NCBI GenBank assembly: GCA_903868455.1
Contig: CAIPVK010000201.1
Span: 1-5,746, forward strand
DNA from: an uncultured Opitutia bacterium
GTDB lineage: Bacteria > Verrucomicrobiota > Verrucomicrobiia > Opitutales > UBA953
Length of the DNA stretch: 5,746 nucleotides
Reading direction: 5' to 3'
Shown here: in pieces, positions 1 to 5,746 of the stretch
Layout of the letters: each line of letters starts with the position of its first letter
How positions within the stretch are numbered: the first letter of the stretch is position 1
Notes under the pieces: model-generated
The model's input: only the letters and a program-made list of their open reading frames with translations
Told to the model about the DNA's origin: nothing
Databases searched by the model: none
Translations under genes and position numbers: made by a program

Positions 1-1176
1 GGTGGTCAGGGCGATCAGCTTGGCCGCGCCCTCCTTCTTGGCCTTGCGCTTGAGGTACTCGACGAGCTTGGTGCCGACGCCGCGGCCGTGGTAGAAGGGC
101 TGGACGTAGACCGCGCCGAGCTCGCGGACCTTGGCGTTGCCAGGGAAGCGGCGCAGGGCGGCGCAGCCGATGATGGAGTCGTCGATCTCGTAGACCACGA
201 AGTCGCCGACCGACTGCTCGACCTGCTGGCGCGAGCGCGCGACGAGCGCGTCGGCCTTGGCGCCGTGTCGGGCGAGGTTGTAGAGGGCCTGGGCGTCCTT
301 GCGCCTCGCGGGGCGGATGCGGTCGTAGTCGTTGGCGTGCACCATCGTGCCGAGGCCGACCTTGTCGAAGATCTCGATGAGCAGCCCGCCGAAGACGCGG
401 CCGTCGAGGATGTGGGCGCGGGGCACCCCCTCGTCGAGGGCGAACGCCGCCTGCTGGGCCTTGCTGCGCAGGCGGGGCTCGAGGCCCGAGCGCTTGTCGG
501 CGAGCAGCGCGGCCAGCTCGTCCTCGGGCAGGTTGACCTTCACCTCGCCCCCGACCGTCAGGCCGGCGTGGGGCGTGAGGTAGATGAGCTTCGAGGCGCG
601 GAGGGCCACCGCGAGCTCGGCCGCGAGGTGGTCGCTGTTGACCCGGAGGGACTGCCCCTCGCGGTCGCACAGGATGGGCGTGACGAGCGGGAGGATGTCC
701 TGGGCGAGCATCGAGGCGAGCAGGGCGGTGTCGACCTTCTCGACCTTGCCGGTGAAGAGGTGGTCCTTGCCCCGCAGCACGCCGACCCGGGTGGCGCGGA
801 CGGCGTTGGTGATGGCGCAACGCAGGCCGGCCTGGGAGAGCTGCTCGAGCACGGTCTGGGAGACGAGGGCGGCGGCCTCGCGGGCGAGCGACATCGTCGG
901 CGCGTCCGTCGGGCCCTCGCCGTGGATGTCGGGCGCGGAGATGCGGTGCTCGCGCAGGAGGTCGCCGAGCTGCTGGCCGATGCCGTGGACGAGCACCACC
1001 TTGATGCTCAGGCTGCGGAGCACGGCGATGTCCGTCACGAGGTTGACGAAGTTCTCGTGCGAGACGACCGCGCCGTCCACCGCGATGACGAAGACGTGGT
1101 CGCGGAACATCGGGACATACCGCAGGATGCCGCGGAGGTCCGTCGGCTTGATCGCGCGTTCCCGGGGGGAGCCCAT
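1..1176 (-). CDS. argA: N-acetylglutamate synthase (amino-acid kinase domain plus GNAT domain), C-terminus cut by the window edge
   Basis: This gene encodes the enzyme that transfers acetyl from acetyl-CoA to glutamate, the first step of arginine biosynthesis in the cytoplasm. My translation from the ATG at 1176 is open for 392 codons to the left edge. Residues about 25-280 form the amino-acid-kinase-like domain, which in this family usually binds the feedback inhibitor arginine: HENF (40-43), HGIGQQ (64-69), FTGK (141-144), RVNSD (178-182), and GGLLIEIF then GLGTM (263-278). Residues about 286-392 are the GNAT acetyltransferase domain, with the acetyl-CoA loop HGRGVG (363-368) and ending in KLIALTT, which matches KLFVLTT of E. 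coli ArgA as I recall it. E. coli ArgA is 443 residues, so roughly 50 residues lie outside the window. The start is backed by AAGGA five bases upstream. One oddity is VDGA (33-36) where E. coli ArgA has LGGE. The two-domain order separates it from plain NAG kinase (ArgB), and I am confident in the call. Confidence 0.93.
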   Translation of the reverse strand, partial: MGSPRERAIKPTDLRGILRYVPMFRDHVFVIAVDGAVVSHENFVNLVTDIAVLRSLSIKVVLVHGIGQQLGDLLREHRISAPDIHGEGPTDAPTMSLAREAAALVSQTVLEQLSQAGLRCAITNAVRATRVGVLRGKDHLFTGKVEKVDTALLASMLAQDILPLVTPILCDREGQSLRVNSDHLAAELAVALRASKLIYLTPHAGLTVGGEVKVNLPEDELAALLADKRSGLEPRLRSKAQQAAFALDEGVPRAHILDGRVFGGLLIEIFDKVGLGTMVHANDYDRIRPARRKDAQALYNLARHGAKADALVARSRQQVEQSVGDFVVYEIDDSIIGCAALRRFPGNAKVRELGAVYVQPFYHGRGVGTKLVEYLKRKAKKEGAAKLIALTT

Positions 1177-1223
1177 GCCGTTCCTTATGGACTCCGCGGC
1201 GGCGGGGGCAAGACTGCCCTGCG
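1177..1223. other. 47-base divergent intergenic spacer between argA and the xer gene
   Basis: This is the only real non-coding stretch in the window. Both genes start outward from it, so any promoters for the two must lie here or inside the opposite gene's 5' end. It holds the argA ribosome binding site and a short AT-containing patch (CTTATG, 1184-1189) in otherwise G/C sequence. I see no palindromic operator such as an ArgR box, which would be AT-rich, and no convincing sigma-70 promoter. Confidence 0.7.
1182..1186 (-). promoter_or_regulatory. Ribosome binding site of argA
   Basis: Read on the minus strand, AAGGA lies five bases before the ATG at 1176. It is the only strong Shine-Dalgarno-like sequence before any complete gene in the window, and it supports this start over downstream ATG codons. 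Confidence 0.75.
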
Positions 1224-2162
1224 ATGCGCCCGCGGCGCCCCAAGCCCGCCCTCCCCGAGGGCCTCGCCGAGCCGATGGAGGCCTTCCTCGCCCATCTCGC
1301 CCTCGAGCGCGGGCTCTCCGCCCACACCGCCGCCGCCTACGAGGGCGACCTCCGACAGCTCGCCGCGACCTGCGCGCGCGCCGGCCGCCGCGCGTGGACG
1401 GAGGTCGGACCGGCCGATCTCGACGCCTTCCTCGCCTGGCTCGGGCGCCGGCGCGTCTCCCCCGCCACGCTCGCCCGCAAGCTCGCCGCCGCCCGGGCGA
1501 TCGCCCGCCACCTCGTCCGCTCCGGCCTGAGGCGCGACGACTTCGCCGAGCTCGCCCGCGGCCCGCGCCACCGGCGTCGCCTGCCCGGCACGCTGTCGCC
1601 GGAGGAGGCCGCCCGCCTCGTCGCCGCGCCCGACACCTCGACGCCGCACGGCCTGCGCGACCGCGCCATGCTCGAGCTCATGTACGGCTCGGGCCTGCGC
1701 GTGTCCGAGCTCTGCGGCCTCGAGCTGCCCGCGCTCGACCTGGACGAGGCGCTCGTCCGCGTGCGCGGCAAGGGCTCGAAGGACCGGGTCGTCCCGGTCG
1801 GCGAGCCGGCCGCGGCGGCGATCCGCGCCTACCTCAAGGCCGGCCGCCCCGCCTTGGCCCGCGCGCGCACCGGCAGCGCGGTCTTCCTCTCGGAGCGCGG
1901 GCAGGCGCTCTCGCGCAAGACCTTCTGGGTCGGCGTCCGCGCCGCCGCGCGCCGGGCCGGCATCGACCGTCCGGTCAAGCCCCACCTCCTGCGCCACGCC
2001 TTCGCCACCCACCTCCTGGGCGGGGGCGCCGACCTGCGCTCCATCCAGGAGCTGCTCGGGCACGCCGACATCGCGACCACCCAGGTCTACACCGCGGTCG
2101 ACCGCGCCGGGCTGGCCGCGGCGCATCGCCGTCACCATCCGCGCGGGCGACGCCGGGGCTGA
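1224..2162 (+). CDS. xerD: Site-specific tyrosine recombinase, XerD-like
   Basis: This 312-residue protein belongs to the XerC/XerD family, which resolves chromosome dimers at dif sites near the terminus, normally as a XerC-XerD heterotetramer activated by FtsK. Residues about 18-105 form the N-terminal SAM-like DNA-binding domain (FLAHLALERGLSAHT). Residues about 122-295 form the catalytic domain. All active-site residues are visible: R159 in GLRVSEL, K183 in RGKGSKDR, H254 and R257 in HLLRHAFATHLL, H280 in LLGH, and the nucleophile Y289 in TTQVYT. The C-terminal HHPR (304-307) resembles E. coli XerD more than XerC. No good ribosome binding site precedes the ATG at 1224. An in-frame ATG at 1275 (M18) would give 295 residues, close to the 298 of E. 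coli XerD, and is a real alternative. No integrase cargo, tRNA or direct repeats lie nearby, so a housekeeping role is more likely than a mobile one. XerC or a single-Xer protein remains possible. Confidence 0.9.
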   Translation: MRPRRPKPALPEGLAEPMEAFLAHLALERGLSAHTAAAYEGDLRQLAATCARAGRRAWTEVGPADLDAFLAWLGRRRVSPATLARKLAAARAIARHLVRSGLRRDDFAELARGPRHRRRLPGTLSPEEAARLVAAPDTSTPHGLRDRAMLELMYGSGLRVSELCGLELPALDLDEALVRVRGKGSKDRVVPVGEPAAAAIRAYLKAGRPALARARTGSAVFLSERGQALSRKTFWVGVRAAARRAGIDRPVKPHLLRHAFATHLLGGGADLRSIQELLGHADIATTQVYTAVDRAGLAAAHRRHHPRGRRRG

Positions 2163-2169
2163 CCTCAGC
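2158..2169. repeat. Short inverted repeat across the converging stop codons
   Basis: GCTGA (2158-2162) and TCAGC (2165-2169) are perfect inverted arms around CC. Each arm contains one stop codon: TGA of the xer gene at 2160-2162 and TGA of nuoN at 2167-2165. A second 5-bp inverted repeat, GGGCG/CGCCC, follows at 2170-2181. With two-base loops and no T-run on either strand, neither looks like a working intrinsic terminator. Confidence 0.6.
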
Positions 2170-3697
2170 GGGCGGACGCCCAGGCCGCCAGGATGGCGAG
2201 GCCCAGGAGGACCGTGGCGCCGCCGAGCGCGAGCGGGACCAGGCGGTCCTGCCAGCGGACGGCGAGGGGCTCGCCGGGCTCCTCGGTGCGCGAGACGGCC
2301 TCGCGGACGATCGAGAAGTAGTAATGGATGCTGATGGCGACGGAGACCACCGCCAGGCCGAGCAGGAGCCACGACTCGGTGGCGACGAGGGCGAAGAGGA
2401 CGAGGAGCTTGGCGAGGAAGCCGGCGGAGGGCGGGATGCCCGCGAGCGAGCCGATGCCGACGGTCAGGGAGGCGGTCAGGGAGCCGTCGCGCCCGATCAG
2501 CCCGCGCAGGCCGATGAGCGGCCGCTTGGCGTCGTCCTCGCCGGGCGTCGCGGCGAGGGCGCCGAGCGTGGCGAAGGTGCCGAGCACGTAGGCGAGGAGG
2601 TAGGCGAGGAGGAGGCCGGGCGTCACCGCCTCGAGCATCGTCGTGCCGTCGCCGGGGTTGCCCGAGAGGCCGACGAACTTCACCGAGGCCGCCAAGGCGG
2701 CCAGGAGGAAGCCCGCGTGCGAGACGCCGGAGAGGGCGAGCGCGCGCTTGGCGTCGGTCGAGCCGAGCGCGCCGAGGTTGCCGGCGAGCAGGGAGCCGGC
2801 CGCGAGGAGCGCCAGGACGTCGGCGAGACGCGCGTGCAAGGGGAGCAGGGGGCCTTGGACGAGCAGGAGGAGTCCGACGACACCGGCGGCCTTCGAGGCC
2901 GTGGCGAGCAGGGCGGTGGTGGGCGTCGGGGCGCCTTGGTAGACGTCGGGCACCCAGCCGTGGAAGGGGAAGGCGCCGAGCTTGAAGCCGACGCCGACGA
3001 GGACCAGCGCCGCGCCGACGAGGCCGAGGGGCGAGCCGGGCTGGGCCGCGAGCGCGTTGGCGATCGACGCGAACGCGAGGGGGTCCGCGCCGTGGGCGCG
3101 GTCGGCGCCCGCCAGGCCCTGCAGGAGCACGAAGCCCATCAGGAGGAAGGCCGAGCTGAGGCCGCCGGCCACCAGGTACTTGACCGCCGCCTCGAGCGCC
3201 GGGCGGCTTGCGCGAAGGAAGCCCACGAGGATGTAGAGACCGACCGTCGCCGTCTCGAGGGCCACGAAGAAGGTCGCCACGTGGGCGGACTGGGCGAGGA
3301 CCATCAGGCCCGCGGTCAGGACGAGCAGGACGTGGTGGAACTCGGCCTCGTCGGCGCCGCGCGACGCGAAGAAGCGCGAGCCGATCAGGCTGGTGAGCAG
3401 CGCGCAGAGGATGAAGAGGAGACGCCAGGCGGCGGTGAAGGGCCCTTGCTCGACCAGGCCGGCGAAGACGGCGCCGGACGCGGGCGCGGCCTCGAGCGCG
3501 AGCCAGCCGGCGCCGATCAGGCCCAGGCGGGCGACGGTCGGGATCAGCCAGCGGCCCGCCTTGGGGAGGACCAGGGCCTGGACGAGGGCGACGATCGCGA
3601 GGCCCGCGACCACGATCTCGGGCAGCAGGGCGCGCCAGTCGGCGGCGCCGGGGGCGGCGTCGCGGAAGGCGTCGAGGGCGAGGAGGGAAAGGCTCAT
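2165..3697 (-). CDS. nuoN: NADH-quinone oxidoreductase (complex I) subunit N
   Basis: This 510-residue polytopic membrane protein is the antiporter-like complex I subunit NuoN (ND2 type), part of the proton-pumping arm in the cytoplasmic membrane. The four residues needed for the channel are present: E148 in TM5 (FVALETATVGLYIL, E. coli E133), K239 in TM7 (GVGFKLGAFPFHGW, E. coli K217), K269 in TM8 (LLATASKAAG, E. coli K247) and K430 in TM12 (IPPSAGFLAK, E. coli K395). FHGWVPDVYQGAPTP and AKRALALSGVSHAGF are signature NuoN stretches. It is slightly longer than E. coli NuoN (485), mainly through about 15 extra residues after SHAGFLL (near 338-360). The start overlaps the nuoM stop as ATGA (3694-3697). 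No purine-rich ribosome binding site precedes it, so translational coupling is likely. It is the last gene of the nuo operon visible here, and its stop is two bases from the converging xer gene. Confidence 0.97.
   Translation of the reverse strand: MSLSLLALDAFRDAAPGAADWRALLPEIVVAGLAIVALVQALVLPKAGRWLIPTVARLGLIGAGWLALEAAPASGAVFAGLVEQGPFTAAWRLLFILCALLTSLIGSRFFASRGADEAEFHHVLLVLTAGLMVLAQSAHVATFFVALETATVGLYILVGFLRASRPALEAAVKYLVAGGLSSAFLLMGFVLLQGLAGADRAHGADPLAFASIANALAAQPGSPLGLVGAALVLVGVGFKLGAFPFHGWVPDVYQGAPTPTTALLATASKAAGVVGLLLLVQGPLLPLHARLADVLALLAAGSLLAGNLGALGSTDAKRALALSGVSHAGFLLAALAASVKFVGLSGNPGDGTTMLEAVTPGLLLAYLLAYVLGTFATLGALAATPGEDDAKRPLIGLRGLIGRDGSLTASLTVGIGSLAGIPPSAGFLAKLLVLFALVATESWLLLGLAVVSVAISIHYYFSIVREAVSRTEEPGEPLAVRWQDRLVPLALGGATVLLGLAILAAWASAR
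2588..2611 (-). repeat. Two-copy 12-bp tandem repeat inside nuoN
   Basis: The plus-strand unit GTAGGCGAGGAG occurs twice in perfect tandem (2588-2599 and 2600-2611). It keeps the frame and encodes Leu-Leu-Ala-Tyr twice (residues 363-370) in a membrane helix. It may be a recent slippage duplication or simple Leu/Ala codon repetition. Confidence 0.7.
3694..3697 (-). promoter_or_regulatory. ATGA stop-start overlap between nuoM and nuoN
   Basis: The nuoN ATG (3697-3695) shares bases with the nuoM TGA (3696-3694). The upstream minus-strand sequence, CCGTCTCCTCCGTCC, is pyrimidine-rich and has no Shine-Dalgarno element. Re-initiation by ribosomes finishing nuoM is the likely way nuoN is translated. 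Confidence 0.8.
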
Positions 3698-5088
3698 GGA
3701 CGGAGGAGACGGGTCACGAGGAAGGGCAGGCAGCCTACGGCGAGCGAGGCGGCGAGCAGGGCGAGCGGCCCGAGGCGGTCCGCCCAGCCGAGGTCACCCT
3801 CGTCGCGCCGGGCGGCGAGCTCGGGGTTGAGCGGGCCGTGGAAGACGGCGGCCGTCGCGCGGAGCATGTAGACGGCGGAGACGACCACGGTGGAGGCCGC
3901 GGCGGCCTGCACCCAGAGCGATTGGTCGCGCAGGGCGAGGAAGACGCCGAACTCGCCCCAGAAGTTGCCGAAGCCGGGCAGGCCGATGGAGGCCATGGAG
4001 GCGGCGATGAAGCAGGCGGCGAGCACCGGGGCGCGGGCGGCGAGGCCGCCGAGCTCGTCGAGGCGGTAGGTGCCGGCCTTGGTCCGGACCTCGTGGGCCA
4101 GCGCGAAGAGGGCCGCGGCGGAGAGGCCGTGGGCGACCATGAGCAGGCCGGCGGCCTCCAGCCCGTCGGCCTTGCCCGTGGCGTCGGCGACCCAGAGGCC
4201 GAGGAAGATGGGGCCCATGTGGGCGACGGAGCTCCAGCTGACGAGCTGCTTCAGGTCGCGCTGCGCGAGGCAGACGACGCCGAGCAGCACGGTGTTGCCG
4301 AGGGCGAGCCAAAGGAGGACGTCGGCCCAGGGTCCGAGGCGCCCGACGCAGAAGGCGGCGATGACCGCCAGTCCGAACTTCTTCAGCGCGCCTGCGTGGA
4401 TCATCGACACCGGCGTGGGGGCGGCCGAGTAGCCGGGCGCGGCCCAGCTGTGGAAGGGGAAGAGCGAGACGAGCGTGCCGAAGCCGAGCAGGAGCAGGCC
4501 GGCCTGGGTGGCGCCGACGCCCGAGGGCGAGAAGTCGCAGAGCAGGAGGCCCGCGAGGCCGACCATCGCGCCGAGCGTGAGGTAGATCGCCATCTGCATG
4601 GCGGCGGCGCGCCGCCCCTCGCCGCCCCAGTGCAGGGTGAGGACGAAGGTGGGGATGAGGGCCACCTCGTGGAGGGCGTAGGCCGCGATGACGCCGGCGC
4701 GCGTGGAGAGCGGCGAGGCGAAGGCCCCCAGGGTGCCGCCCCAGAGGATGAGGACGAGCCCGAGGTAGGCGTGGGGCAGGCGGACGTCCCGCAGCTGGCG
4801 GAGCGCCTTGTGGAGGGCGGCGGCGCCGACCACGACGGACATGCCGAACAGGGCGGCGCCGAGGGGTTCGAGCAGGAAGCCGCCGACGGGGCTGGCCGCG
4901 CCGAGGCGGCCCTCGGTCAGGAGGAAGCCGAGCTGGAAGAGCGCGGGCAGGGCGGCGACGTTGCCCGCGAGCACGAGCCCGGAGAGGCCGAGGTGCCGCC
5001 CGAGCAGGAGAAGCAGGACGCCGAGGACGAGGGGCGCGCCGACCGCGAGGTCGAGGAGCGCGCCGGAGGCGAGGAAGGAGGTGTCCAT
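3694..5088 (-). CDS. nuoM: NADH-quinone oxidoreductase (complex I) subunit M, divergent
   Basis: This 464-residue protein with roughly 13-14 predicted membrane helices is the antiporter-like complex I subunit NuoM (ND4 type). Recognisable landmarks are E141 in TM5 (LHEVALIPTF, E. coli E144), K237 in TM8 (HAGALKKFG, E. coli K265), RDLKQLVSWSSVAHMG (277-292), MVAHGLSAAALF (317-328), and E379 in TM12 (GLPGFGNFWGEF, E. coli E407). The normal TM7 lysine (E. coli K234) aligns with L206 in FGTLVSLFPFHSW, and the usual LPDAH after it reads AAPGY (216-220). The TM6-TM7 linker is about 25 residues shorter than in E. coli, which explains most of the length difference from the usual 490-510. The ATG at 5088 comes one base after the nuoL stop and has no ribosome binding site, so coupling is likely. 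The frame is unbroken through the odd region, so it is not a frameshift artefact. Position between nuoL and nuoN confirms the identity. Confidence 0.94.
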   Translation of the reverse strand: MDTSFLASGALLDLAVGAPLVLGVLLLLLGRHLGLSGLVLAGNVAALPALFQLGFLLTEGRLGAASPVGGFLLEPLGAALFGMSVVVGAAALHKALRQLRDVRLPHAYLGLVLILWGGTLGAFASPLSTRAGVIAAYALHEVALIPTFVLTLHWGGEGRRAAAMQMAIYLTLGAMVGLAGLLLCDFSPSGVGATQAGLLLLGFGTLVSLFPFHSWAAPGYSAAPTPVSMIHAGALKKFGLAVIAAFCVGRLGPWADVLLWLALGNTVLLGVVCLAQRDLKQLVSWSSVAHMGPIFLGLWVADATGKADGLEAAGLLMVAHGLSAAALFALAHEVRTKAGTYRLDELGGLAARAPVLAACFIAASMASIGLPGFGNFWGEFGVFLALRDQSLWVQAAAASTVVVSAVYMLRATAAVFHGPLNPELAARRDEGDLGWADRLGPLALLAASLAVGCLPFLVTRLLRP

Positions 5089-5092
5089 CTCA
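5086..5092 (-). promoter_or_regulatory. nuoL stop and nuoM start separated by one base
   Basis: On the minus strand the junction reads TGAGATG: the nuoL TGA (5092-5090), one G, then the nuoM ATG (5088-5086). The preceding bases (GGGCCTTATC) hold no clear Shine-Dalgarno sequence, which suggests that nuoM translation depends on nuoL. Confidence 0.75.
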
Positions 5093-5746
5093 GATAAGGC
5101 CCATCAGGAGGGCGACAAGGAGGAGGGCGCCGAGCGTGAACCACGCCGCGGTGGCGCGGACGGAGCCGGCGTGGAAGAGGCGGCGCGAGGCCGCGCCGAG
5201 CAGGGCGGGGATGCCGCCCGCGAGGACCTTGCCGGCCAGGCCGTTGATCAGGGCGAGGTCGAGGAAGGCGAGGAGCTCGGCCGCGGGTTGCTGCACCTTG
5301 GCGACGTAGCCGTCGTAGAGGCCGTCCATCCAGCGGCGCTCGAGCGCGCCGTACAGCGCGGGGGCGCGGTCGCGGAGCGCGTCGCCCTGCGAGCGCCCGT
5401 AGAACAGGAAGGCGAGGGCGCCCAGCGCCAGCGCGGAGAGGCCGACCGCCGAGGCGGCGCCCAGGTGGAAGGCCATCGGCTCCGGCAGGACGCGGGCGGC
5501 GGCCTCGGGGAGCCCGAGGTAGGTGCCGGCGACGACCGAGTAGCCGAGGCCGAGCACGACGAGCGGAAGGGCCATGGTCCAGGGCGACTCGTGCGCCTCA
5601 CGGGCGGCTTCCGAGCGGGGTTCGCCGAGGAAGACGAGGCGGATCATGCGGGCGCTGTAGAGGCAGGTGGCGACCGCCGCGACCGCCAGCAGCGCGAAGG
5701 CGGCGCCGCCGTGGCCGTGGGCGGCCTCGAGGATGGCGTCCTTGGA
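5090..5746 (-). CDS. nuoL: NADH-quinone oxidoreductase (complex I) subunit L, C-terminal part only
   Basis: The frame is open from the right edge to TGA at 5092-5090 and gives 218 residues, about the last third of a NuoL/ND5 protein (E. coli NuoL is 613). It begins at SKDAIL, the end of the conserved FFSKDEIL motif in TM12, whose lysine (E. coli K399) is part of the proton path and is present here. It continues through a TM helix ending in YSARMIRLVFLG, the HESPWTMALPLVVLGLGY helix, and further helices near residues 90-115. Next comes the amphipathic section LYGALERRWMDGLYDGY with LALINGLAGKVLAG, matching the lateral helix that runs along NuoM and NuoN in complex I. It ends in the final TM anchor (AAWFTLGALLLVALLMGLI). 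The ATG at 5647 is internal (M34 of this fragment) and not the gene start, which lies to the right of the window. nuoM follows after one base in the usual L-M-N order. Confidence 0.95.
   Translation of the reverse strand, partial: SKDAILEAAHGHGGAAFALLAVAAVATCLYSARMIRLVFLGEPRSEAAREAHESPWTMALPLVVLGLGYSVVAGTYLGLPEAAARVLPEPMAFHLGAASAVGLSALALGALAFLFYGRSQGDALRDRAPALYGALERRWMDGLYDGYVAKVQQPAAELLAFLDLALINGLAGKVLAGGIPALLGAASRRLFHAGSVRATAAWFTLGALLLVALLMGLI

Noticed and set aside
1184..1211. A possible sigma-70 promoter for argA: TTGCCC, 16 bases, CATAAG on the minus strand
   Set aside because: Each hexamer matches only four of six positions, and the -10 would overlap the argA ribosome binding site, so transcription would start at about the ATG. 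Chance similarity is more likely unless argA mRNA is leaderless.
88..1530. A 480-codon plus-strand open frame over argA
   Set aside because: It runs antisense to a well-conserved ArgA, then enters the xer gene in the wrong frame and ends in a Ser/Pro/Ala-rich tail. No domain is recognisable.
1224..2162. The tyrosine recombinase as an integrase of a mobile element
   Set aside because: It matches housekeeping Xer proteins in length and motifs, lies between core genes, and has no tRNA, direct repeats, excisionase or cargo nearby.
2145..2181. A hairpin terminator at the xer/nuoN junction
   Set aside because: The stems are only five base pairs with two-base loops or a badly paired interior, and no T-run follows on either strand.
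1185..2372. A 395-codon minus-strand open frame spanning the xer gene and the nuoN 3' end
   Set aside because: It is antisense to a recombinase with all catalytic residues and out of frame with nuoN. Its composition is Arg/Ala/Gly-rich.
584..3871. A 1095-codon plus-strand open frame running across argA, the xer gene and nuoN
   Set aside because: It is antisense to argA and nuoN and out of frame with xer. Its translation is low-complexity Arg/Ala/Gly/Glu-rich with no domain. Long stop-free shadows are expected at this GC content.
3838..5097. A 419-codon plus-strand open frame antisense to nuoM
   Set aside because: The translation is dominated by Glu, Gly, Ala and Asp, the mirror of Leu/Ala-rich membrane codons. 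The minus-strand product is a clear NuoM.

Overview
The window is a tightly packed, very GC-rich piece of a bacterial chromosome with almost no non-coding DNA. The longest gap is 47 bases. It holds five protein genes, two of them cut by the window edges. From left to right they are: the N-acetylglutamate synthase gene argA (minus strand, C-terminal end missing); a XerC/XerD-type tyrosine recombinase gene (plus strand); then nuoN, nuoM and the 3' part of nuoL (all minus strand), which form the promoter-distal end of a complex I (NADH:quinone oxidoreductase) operon. Strong G/C preference at third codon positions makes stop codons rare in every frame, so very long antisense open frames appear; these are shadows of the real genes.

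Layout: 1-1176 is argA, read leftward off the window. 1177-1223 is a 47-base divergent spacer that carries a good argA ribosome binding site. 1224-2162 is the recombinase gene, closest to XerD, with all catalytic residues. It converges on nuoN with only two bases between the stop codons. 2165-3697 is nuoN and 3694-5088 is nuoM; they overlap by an ATGA. nuoL (5090 to the right edge) ends one base before the nuoM start. NuoL, NuoM and NuoN are the three antiporter-like membrane subunits of complex I, which couple quinone reduction to proton pumping. ArgA begins arginine biosynthesis by acetylating glutamate. Xer recombinases resolve chromosome dimers at dif. Apart from the nuo genes, the neighbours share no evident pathway.

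The organism is most likely a free-living, respiring, high-GC Gram-negative bacterium. The style of the ArgA N-terminus and of the NuoM TM7-TM8 region reminds me of Verrucomicrobiota (Opitutales-like), but this is recollection rather than a search result and is only moderately likely.

No mobile element, CRISPR array, RNA gene or defence system is visible. The point most worth following up is in NuoM. The lysine in TM7 that NuoM/NuoL/NuoN-type subunits normally keep for proton translocation (K234 in E. coli NuoM) appears to be leucine, the following LPDAH motif is degenerate, and the TM6-TM7 linker is about 25 residues shorter than in E. coli. The other key charged residues of NuoM and all four of NuoN are intact. 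This may define a divergent NuoM lineage. I found no convincing sign of an entirely new system.
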